NCBI GenBank assembly: GCA_001822675.1
Contig: MHRY01000032.1
Location: 1 to 35,176, forward strand
Direction of reading: 5' to 3'
DNA length: 35,176 bases
Origin: Candidatus Taylorbacteria bacterium RIFCSPLOWO2_01_FULL_45_34b
Lineage (GTDB): Bacteria; Patescibacteriota; Minisyncoccia; Phycocordibacterales; DSPV01
Part shown: positions 28,278-35,176 of the stretch, piece by piece
Numbering within the stretch: position 1 is the first letter of the stretch
How the letters are laid out: each line of letters begins with the position of its first letter
Translations under genes and position numbers: made by a program
Notes under the pieces: generated by a model
Told to the model about the DNA's origin: nothing
Databases searched by the model: none
Seen by the model: only the letters and a program-made list of their open reading frames with translations

Positions 28278-28346
28278 TACAACTCCAACATTTTTTTGTT
28301 GGAGCCCAGTATCTAGTCTTCAATACACTCAAATTGAACTTTGTGA

Positions 28347-28387
28347 TCTGGTGGTTTGACGGTAGGGAAACATCTCTTCCCATTCTT
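28347..28387 (+). pseudogene. Truncated 5S rRNA-like fragment
   Basis: ctggtggtttgacggtagggaaacatctcttcccatt versus ctggtgctttggcgagagggcaacacctcttcccatt in the full 5S. Confidence 0.65.
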
Positions 28388-28413
28388 CACCCGCCAAAAA
28401 TTTTGAACATAAA

Positions 28414-28529
<116 letters not shown>

Positions 28530-28671
28530 TTTGTGTTCAAGTTCAAAATTTAGACGGGCGGGCAGAGAAGCCTGCCCGTACCGAAACGGTACGTTTCGGG
28601 CCAAGAAGAAAATGGGTCGGGACCTCGACTTCTTGCGGCAAAAACGTCGGGGCTTTATACTTATACTCTGT

Positions 28672-29445
28672 ATGGCATCATGGGCGACAAAAAGAAAATT
28701 AACATATCTCGGTGGATTTTTGGCTTGCGTCATTATTCTTGTTGCCGTTCCTCTTTTTTTTATTTTTTATCACAAACCAACCTGTTTTGACGGTATAAAG
28801 AACGGCGGGGAAGCGGGGATTGATTGCGGTGGCAAATGTCCGCTCTTGTGTCAGACTGATACGCTACCACCCCTCTCACTTTGGCAACGTTTCTTTCGCG
28901 TCGGATTGGGAATATACAATGTTGTGGCGTACGTCGAGAATCCAAATCTGTATTCTGGATCAGAAAACCTTTCTTATGTTTTTCGATTGTATGACGAAAA
29001 AAATGTCATGATTGCCGAGAGGAAGGGCAGTACTTTTTTCCCGCCCAAAAAAGTAACCCCGATTTTCGAGACGGGCATTATGACAGGGGAAAGGGTGCCG
29101 ATTCGCGTGACGTTTAACATAACCGAAGCTTTGAAGTGGAAAAGCTATAAAGGTAAGGAGGAACCACTTATTAAAGTAAAGAGTCAAAGACTTGATATTG
29201 AAAGCAAGACCCCACGACTTTTTGTAACCCTAGAAAACACCTCTCGGGTCTCTCTTTCGAATGTCGAGGTGGTTGCGATTTTGTTTGGTTTTGATGGTAA
29301 CGCTCTCGCGGCTTCAAAGACAGTGCTCGACACACTCGGACGAGAATCTCTCGGAGATCTTGCGTTCACGTGGCGGGAGGCTTTCGAGAGTCCAGTGGCT
29401 CGAATTGATATTATCCCAAAACTCTACCCCGGAATTCACTTCTAG
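28672..29445 (+). CDS. Membrane-anchored protein, unknown function, DGIKNGGEAGIDCGGKCP motif
   Basis: TM helix then Cys-rich motif; ATG at 28672 preferred to the track start at 28519, which overlaps 5S. Confidence 0.75.
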   Translation: MASWATKRKLTYLGGFLACVIILVAVPLFFIFYHKPTCFDGIKNGGEAGIDCGGKCPLLCQTDTLPPLSLWQRFFRVGLGIYNVVAYVENPNLYSGSENLSYVFRLYDEKNVMIAERKGSTFFPPKKVTPIFETGIMTGERVPIRVTFNITEALKWKSYKGKEEPLIKVKSQRLDIESKTPRLFVTLENTSRVSLSNVEVVAILFGFDGNALAASKTVLDTLGRESLGDLAFTWREAFESPVARIDIIPKLYPGIHF

Positions 29446-29630
29446 AACCCATCTCAAAATAAATCAATAAAAACATGAGAAAATCATTTGGCTATCAAAC
29501 AACAGAATATCGGTCAAAAACAGAGTTTCGTCAGTCGCTCAGACGGGTAGTACGTCTTCTTCCTCGTCCTCTGTTTTTGCCTCGAAATTCTGTTGTTTGT
29601 TTTAGCCATTTATTTTAAGATGGGTTCTAG
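29442..29630. repeat. ~190-nt nested inverted-repeat element overlapping the stop codon of the upstream gene
   Basis: ctagaacccatct...agatgggttctag; inner pairs ggct..aacaacagaat / attctgttgtt..agcc and caaaaacagag / ctctgtttttg. Confidence 0.75.
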
Positions 29631-29654
29631 ACTCTTTTCGGCTAAATTCCTTTA

Positions 29655-30824
29655 ATGAGTACAAAGTTTTTTCCACGTCTTTTCGAAATAGTAAGCGCTC
29701 TTTTTTTCGAACTCCGATCTGGCATCGATTGGATTCTTTTTGTCGCGGTTGTGCCGATTGTGTTTGCCGGATTGGCGACGATGAATTCGTTCCGGGGCGA
29801 CAGTCAATTGTTTGAAAAACAGTTTCTCTGGTTCTGTATCTCGCTCGTAGTTTTTTTTGTTTTGAGTTTTGTCGATTTCAGATTTTTTCGAAGGACAAAA
29901 GTTATTACGTCACTTTTTATCTTCACTTGTCTTATTCTCGGACTTCTTTTCATTGCCGGTGCGGTTGTTAAGGGCGCGCAGAGCCGGTTTGATTTTGGCC
30001 AGTTTTCTTTTCAACCTGTTGATGGCGCGAAATTAGTGCTCATCTTACTTTTGTCAAAATATTTTTCTAGGCGGCACATTGAAATTGCTCACTTTCGGCA
30101 TATTTTCATTTCCGCTCTCTACACCGGCATTTTGGCTTTTTTGGTTTTACTCCAGCCGGATTTTGGTTCAGCAATAATTCTCATTTCTATCTGGTTTGGC
30201 ATGGTGCTTGTCTCCGGTATTTCTAAGAAACACCTCCTCGGGGTTTTGTGCGTCATACTTTTTTCCTCGCTCTTTCTGTGGTCTTTTGTTTTTAAAGATT
30301 ATCAGAAACAGCGTATTTTGAATTTCATCCACCCGCTCGCGGATATTCAAGGGACTGGTTATAACGCGTATCAATCAACGATCGCGGTCGGTTCGGGACA
30401 GTTTTTTGGTAAGGGAGTGGGTTATGGCACGCAATCGCGGCTTAAATTCTTACCGGAATATGAAACCGATTTTATATTTGCCGCTTTTGCCGAAGAGTGG
30501 GGGTTTGTCGGTGTGCTCTTACTTTTTGCTTTATATGGCGTAGTTTTTTGGCGAATTCTCGATAACGCGCTTCACGGTTCAACAAATTTCGAGATTCTCT
30601 TTGGAGTTGGTGTGGCTTGTTTTTTTATGAGTCACTTTCTCATCCACATCGGCATGAATATCGGTCTTTTGCCGGTTACAGGTACGACTGTGCCTTTCAT
30701 GAGTTACGGTGGATCGCATCTCCTTGCCGAATGGAGCGCGCTCGGCATTCTTATGGGTATGCGAAAATATCGAAAAACTTTTCACAAAGATGCCATCCGA
30801 AACGAGTTTGTGGGGGTGGAGTGA
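29655..30824 (+). CDS. rodA: RodA/FtsW/SpoVE family shape protein
   Basis: Multiple TM segments; IHPLADIQGTGYNAYQSTIAVGSGQFFGKGVGYGTQSRLKFLPEYETDFIFAAFAEEWGFVG. Confidence 0.93.
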   Translation: MSTKFFPRLFEIVSALFFELRSGIDWILFVAVVPIVFAGLATMNSFRGDSQLFEKQFLWFCISLVVFFVLSFVDFRFFRRTKVITSLFIFTCLILGLLFIAGAVVKGAQSRFDFGQFSFQPVDGAKLVLILLLSKYFSRRHIEIAHFRHIFISALYTGILAFLVLLQPDFGSAIILISIWFGMVLVSGISKKHLLGVLCVILFSSLFLWSFVFKDYQKQRILNFIHPLADIQGTGYNAYQSTIAVGSGQFFGKGVGYGTQSRLKFLPEYETDFIFAAFAEEWGFVGVLLLFALYGVVFWRILDNALHGSTNFEILFGVGVACFFMSHFLIHIGMNIGLLPVTGTTVPFMSYGGSHLLAEWSALGILMGMRKYRKTFHKDAIRNEFVGVE

Positions 30825-30965
30825 AAATTAGGAATTACAAATTAAGAATTATGAATTAGGAATAAAGAAGCCCCGAAATTTTGCAACAAGGTTTCATGGC
30901 TAAGCAGTTTGACATTCAGGAAGTGAAGTAGTAGATTTTAGCTCAGAAAGTAGGAAGGAGGAGAG

Positions 30966-31523
30966 ATGGTTGTGTCAAATCTTAGGAAAATTGAAATACG
31001 AAAAGGGACAAGCCGAATTATTTTAATTTCCAGTTTGTTTCCCAATCTAGTCGTGAAGGTTCCGATTGTGAGGTTACGAGTTGGTGTTAAAACCATATTC
31101 ACAGAGAGAAAGAGGCTACACAACAAAGAAACTTGGGATGAAGAAGTGTGGTGGGGTATTGGCTGGTGCTTGTATAAGGGTATACTTGATAACTGGCGAG
31201 AATACCGCTTTTATAAAAACACAAAACATCAATTTCTTCAGCCGACATTCTTTTCTTTGCTTGGTCTCATCAACTTTCAGAAACGGGGGGAATTGATTCA
31301 GTGTGATTATGTAAAGTTTTGGCGTTGTATCCATAACGCTACCGATAGAGGGGCTATGAGTGATAGTCATCATTTTTCCGAAACCCGCAACTTTTGCTTA
31401 AATAGTGGGGTTAAAATTCTCGATTACGGTTCTCCCAGGACTCAGCTTATCATCAAAAAGTTTGGGGTAAAAATTATGGAGGATTTGGATTTGAATTTTC
31501 CCGAACTAAACCGTGTCACTTAA
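30966..31523 (+). CDS. Hypothetical protein, 185 aa
   Basis: Strong Shine-Dalgarno aaggaggagag before ATG; no recognised domain. Confidence 0.6.
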   Translation: MVVSNLRKIEIRKGTSRIILISSLFPNLVVKVPIVRLRVGVKTIFTERKRLHNKETWDEEVWWGIGWCLYKGILDNWREYRFYKNTKHQFLQPTFFSLLGLINFQKRGELIQCDYVKFWRCIHNATDRGAMSDSHHFSETRNFCLNSGVKILDYGSPRTQLIIKKFGVKIMEDLDLNFPELNRVT

Positions 31524-31539
31524 GCGGCGCGGTTTTCTT

Positions 31540-32535
31540 TTAAGTCATATTTTTACTTTGGTAGAGAGAAATAGTTTCTCGAATCATTTTATCTAAAGAA
31601 AATTCTTTCAAATCTTTATCTTCTATTTCACCGACACCGCCTACGCGATTCGCCACGATAGGTAGTCCTGCCATTTTTGCTTCAAGCAGAACGTAGGGCA
31701 GACCCTCTTTCTTAGATGGCAGGGCAAACACATCGAATCCGCGAAGCACTTCGCTCGCGGGTATAAAGCCGAAGAGTTTGACGCGATCACCCAGATTATA
31801 TTTTTTGATTTTTGCTTCTAATGCCCCGCGTTTCTCTCCCTCGCCAACGATTGCCACATACATGTTAGGATTATTTTTTGCTTGTTCGATAAGAGCTTGT
31901 TGATTTTTGTTTTTATTAAGTTCACCTATTGTGCCTGTGATAGCAACGCCGTTTGGAAAAGCGTTTCGGATTTTTTCTCCCGAACCGAGTGTTAGTGGAG
32001 CTATGCCGTTATAAATAAGATAGCTTCCACGCACACGAGCGTGATTATCTTTTGTGATGGTAATAACCGCATGACACAATATACAAGTGATCCAGGTGCC
32101 TGCAAATGCCGCTTTGCGCCACAGCAGACCCCTTTTTTCATCATAGGGAAGTCCGTGAATTGTAAAAATAATTTTAGGCACTCGCGCGATGCGAGCGGCG
32201 AGTGCGCCGATGCCGCCAGCTTTTGAACTATTCAAATGCACGATATCCGGCTTCTCTTTGCGAAAAAGCGTAATTAATTCAGAGAGTGCCGCGAATTCTT
32301 TGAATACAGAAATATCGCGCATAAACGAACGCACAAAAATGGTGCGGATATTTTTTTCTTTCAGGCGACTGTCGAGCGTGCCGGTTGGGGCATTTTTTTC
32401 TCCCGTTCCGCCAAGTGCAACCGCCACGTCAAACTCGTCTTTTGGCAGGGAAGTGGCCAGATCAAAGACATACCGCTGTGCTCCGCCCCAGTTGCTTTTG
32501 GTGACGACGTACAAGATTTTTGTTTTTTTCAGCAT
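31540..32535 (-). CDS. Glycosyltransferase family 4
   Basis: KSNWGGAQRYVFDLATSL...PDIVHLNSSKAGGIGALAARI...FALPSKKEGLPYVLLEAKMAGLPIVANRVGGVGEI. Confidence 0.93.
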   Translation of the reverse strand: MLKKTKILYVVTKSNWGGAQRYVFDLATSLPKDEFDVAVALGGTGEKNAPTGTLDSRLKEKNIRTIFVRSFMRDISVFKEFAALSELITLFRKEKPDIVHLNSSKAGGIGALAARIARVPKIIFTIHGLPYDEKRGLLWRKAAFAGTWITCILCHAVITITKDNHARVRGSYLIYNGIAPLTLGSGEKIRNAFPNGVAITGTIGELNKNKNQQALIEQAKNNPNMYVAIVGEGEKRGALEAKIKKYNLGDRVKLFGFIPASEVLRGFDVFALPSKKEGLPYVLLEAKMAGLPIVANRVGGVGEIEDKDLKEFSLDKMIRETISLYQSKNMT

Positions 32536-32671
32536 TATTGCGTAGATTCTTAAGGAAACATTCCTTTTTGGCCAGTTGTTACAAGTAACGATACCATACT
32601 CTGTGAGAAAGGATATGGGTCAGAGAGGCGAGTTGAAATAAGGTCTTTTTAGTGTAGTATAAAGCTATTCT

Positions 32672-34021
32672 ATGCATTTTTTGAATAGAAAAGAACGGCT
32701 GATTCTGCTTGTCGGAGACATGCTTTTTTTCATGTTGTCTTTGTGGATTACACTTGTTGTCCGCTATGGCGCACTGCCCTCATTAGACCTATTTTCTTTA
32801 CACTGGGTACCTTTCTTTTTCTTGACCCTTCTTTTTATCGCAGTTTTTTTCATTGCTGGCCTCTACGAGAAGCACACACTTCTTCTGCAAAATCATCTTC
32901 CAAAGACGATATTAAAAGCCGAACTCGTGGGGAGCGCACTCGCAGTGTCTTTTTTCTATTTAGCGCCGTGGACGGGCATCGCGCCGAAGCGAAATCTTTT
33001 TATCTACCTCCTCATTTCTTTTGTGCTTATTACGCTCTGGCGTATGTATGGTTACGCTTTTGTCGGTACGCGTAAAAAACAAAAGGCGGCACTTATCGGT
33101 AGCGGTAATGAAATGCAAGAACTTCTTGATGAGGTAAATAATAATTCTCGTTACGATTTGAAATTTGTTTCATCAATTGATTTAAACCACATAAGCCAAG
33201 TTGATCTTAAGGAAGAAGTGACGAATCGAATTTACAGCAAAGATATTTCTATCATTGCTATCGATCTTCGAAATGAAAAAGTTCTGCCACTCTTGCCCCA
33301 CCTCTATACCCTTATCTTTTCGAGCATCCGTTTCATTGAAATGCATAAAATATACGAGGACATTTTTGACCGGATTCCGCTTTCGCTTGTCGGTTACAGC
33401 TGGTTTCTGGAAAATATTTCGCTGGCTCCAAAATCTGCGTATGATTTTCTGAAACGTGTTATGGATATTTCGATTTCGTTTCTGCTCGGAGTAGTGTCGC
33501 TCATTGTCTACCCATTTGTGTACGTTGCTATCAAACTTGATGATGGAGGAAAGGTCTTTAGCATTCAAGAGCGAGTTGGTAGGAATAACAAACTCATAAA
33601 ATTGTATAAATTTAGGACGATGCAGATTGCCAACGATGGCGGGCGATGGCAAGAGGGGGTTGTAAATCAAACAACGCGAGTCGGAAGTTTTCTCCGTCAA
33701 TCCCGCATTGATGAACTGCCGCAGTTATGGAACGTGCTTTTCGGCGACATTTCCCTTATCGGTCCGCGGCCGGAATTTCCGGAGCCGGTTTCTCTATACG
33801 AAAAACAAGTTCCGTACTACGGTATTCGTCACTTGATCAAACCGGGGCTGTCCGGCTGGGCGCAGATTTATGGTGAACACCCGCATCATGGCACTGATGT
33901 CGCCAAAACAAAAAACAAACTTTCCTACGACTTGTATTACATAAAAAACCGCTCGGTCTTCTTGGATTTAAAAATCGCGCTCCAGACGATAAAGACGCTG
34001 TTACTTCGGAGTGGTATTTAA
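32672..34021 (+). CDS. Polyprenyl glycosylphosphotransferase (WcaJ/sugar transferase family)
   Basis: KRVMDISISFLLGVVSLIVYPFVYVAIKLDDGGKVFSIQERVGRNNKLIKLYKFRTMQ...LRQSRIDELPQLWNVLFGDISLIGPRPEFPE. Confidence 0.95.
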   Translation: MHFLNRKERLILLVGDMLFFMLSLWITLVVRYGALPSLDLFSLHWVPFFFLTLLFIAVFFIAGLYEKHTLLLQNHLPKTILKAELVGSALAVSFFYLAPWTGIAPKRNLFIYLLISFVLITLWRMYGYAFVGTRKKQKAALIGSGNEMQELLDEVNNNSRYDLKFVSSIDLNHISQVDLKEEVTNRIYSKDISIIAIDLRNEKVLPLLPHLYTLIFSSIRFIEMHKIYEDIFDRIPLSLVGYSWFLENISLAPKSAYDFLKRVMDISISFLLGVVSLIVYPFVYVAIKLDDGGKVFSIQERVGRNNKLIKLYKFRTMQIANDGGRWQEGVVNQTTRVGSFLRQSRIDELPQLWNVLFGDISLIGPRPEFPEPVSLYEKQVPYYGIRHLIKPGLSGWAQIYGEHPHHGTDVAKTKNKLSYDLYYIKNRSVFLDLKIALQTIKTLLLRSGI

Positions 34022-34059
34022 GACGCGGATCTACGCAGAACGAACGCGGACAAAAAAGA

Positions 34060-34095
34060 AAAAACCGCTGGGCGAACCATGCGGTTTTTTGTGGG
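34060..34095 (+). terminator. Rho-independent terminator
   Basis: aaaaaaccgctgggcgaaccatgcggttttttg. Confidence 0.75.
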
Positions 34096-34107
34096 GTTGA
34101 AGTTTGT

Positions 34108-34473
34108 TTACAGAGAAAGGACTAAGTTGCAATCATAGCCGCGGAAACCATGGTCATGAGTTTTCGACCGTACACGTAAGTTTAACCGAGACTTCAGCAC
34201 AGAGAGGAGCGCAGAAATCATTTTTTCGTGAGTTTCGAATACTTTCGGATATTTTTCACGAATCGTTGAGGCTAAAGTGTCCAGCCTTCCTTCTTCGACG
34301 CAGTACTCGATGAGTGCTAGTGCATCCTTTTCCTCCTTGTGTCCAGGATACACTTCAACCGATGGGCATCTAATCCTCAATTCTCCGCGTTGAGTATCTG
34401 TGGCAAAGTTTATCATAGTGTAGTGGCCTTTCTTTTTTCTGCAGCAGCTACAGCAGCCATAATCTATAACCAT
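34108..34473 (-). CDS. Hypothetical protein, 121 aa
   Basis: ORF with plausible composition, Cys-rich N-terminus. Confidence 0.5.
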   Translation of the reverse strand: MVIDYGCCSCCRKKKGHYTMINFATDTQRGELRIRCPSVEVYPGHKEEKDALALIEYCVEEGRLDTLASTIREKYPKVFETHEKMISALLSVLKSRLNLRVRSKTHDHGFRGYDCNLVLSL

Positions 34474-34545
34474 TGTAGGAGCGAAACATTTCCGTTTTTG
34501 AGATTTGTTGAAAATTTAAAATTTTGGTGCTTGGCGACCCGACCG

Positions 34546-34628
34546 CCATAAAACCGCTCTGTCTTTTTGGATTTAAAAATCGCGCTCCAGACGATAAAGA
34601 CGCTGTTACTGCGGAGTGGAATCTAAAA
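34546..34628 (+). pseudogene. Duplicated 3'-terminal fragment of the sugar transferase gene
   Basis: ataaaaccgctctgtctttttggatttaaaaatcgcgctccagacgataaagacgctgttactgcggagtgg nearly identical to ~33938-34013. Confidence 0.88.
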
Positions 34629-34707
34629 GTGGATGCAGGGTTCAAGATTCAAGAGTCATGATTTAGAAACTTAGCGATCTGACTGCCACGTCTTTTATCT
34701 ATAAACT

Positions 34708-34743
34708 TTCCATCTCTTACGATATATCGTAAGAGATGGAAAA
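34708..34743. repeat. Palindrome sharing its core with intron F
   Basis: tttccatctcttacgatatatcgtaagagatggaaa; tctcttacgatatatcgtaagaga also at 27679-27702. Confidence 0.85.
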
Positions 34744-34816
34744 AGAAAAAACCGCTAGGCGAACCAAGCGGTTTTTTGTGGGGTTGAAGGTAACGACGCT
34801 TGCCAGTTTCAGATTA

Positions 34817-34954
34817 TTAGGAAGATCCTCGGCCTAATATTCTGGAGCGACGAAGTCGTTCTTTGGTAAATGCCACAGCCTCGCCCGTTAATTTTTGGAT
34901 TTCAGCTTTCGACAGTACCAGTGGTCGCAATTGGCGTTTTCTAGCTTTTTTCAT
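34817..34954 (-). CDS. Small basic protein, 45 aa (not in the ORF track)
   Basis: MKKARKRQLRPLVLSKAEIQKLTGEAVAFTKERLRRSRILGRGSS*. Confidence 0.45.
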   Translation of the reverse strand: MKKARKRQLRPLVLSKAEIQKLTGEAVAFTKERLRRSRILGRGSS

Positions 34955-35176
34955 ATTTTCTCTTTTTGTGCAGAGTAACCTTATTTGTCTGGATTTTTAC
35001 CATGGTTGATTCCCTCTTCAGTCTATATAAAATTCCGCTTACGTCAATTTTTTCAAAGTTTTTGAGGTGTTTCAAGATTCAATTAAGGCTTGTTAGACAA
35101 TAATTAAGTGTTACCGAAATCAGTATTCATATCGTATCACTTCTTGTGAATTTTGCTCCGCGAAAAAGCTCTTTTC

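Overview
This window looks like a chromosomal segment of a Candidate Phyla Radiation / Patescibacteria (Parcubacteria-like) genome; that placement is inferred from gene content and rRNA style. Ordinary genes include rpsF-ssb-rpsR with no rplI (L9) after it, efp, recA, ftsK, a large secreted peptidoglycan-binding/S-layer-like protein, a TPR protein, an O-antigen-ligase/TPR protein, rplJ-rplL behind an L10-leader-like RNA, rodA/ftsW, a GT4 glycosyltransferase and a WcaJ-like sugar transferase. The outstanding feature is the 23S rRNA gene, which spans about 6.9 kb (~21142-28031) instead of ~2.9 kb. Hand alignment to the remembered E. coli 23S shows six intron-like insertions, most with group I S/P7-like motifs (AAGATATAGTCC), at about L1931, L2262, L2500, L2533/2534, L2593 and L2656 (the last inside the sarcin-ricin loop). 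It also shows at least seven stem-bounded insertions (IVS) at helix tips. One intron encodes a LAGLIDADG protein; two others carry small non-homing-endonuclease ORFs. Many IVS and intron loops are copies of short palindromic repeats that also occur elsewhere in the window, including one inside a protein-coding gene. One IVS holds a tRNA-like fold. 23S is followed by a defective tRNA-Asn-like gene (no U33), a truncated 5S-like fragment and a complete 5S. No 16S lies next to it. A second notable locus is an HTH-protein gene (8486-9268) carrying a dense cluster of AAGGACA motifs inside and around its coding sequence, read in two different frames. All alignments were done by eye; E. coli numbering is approximate.
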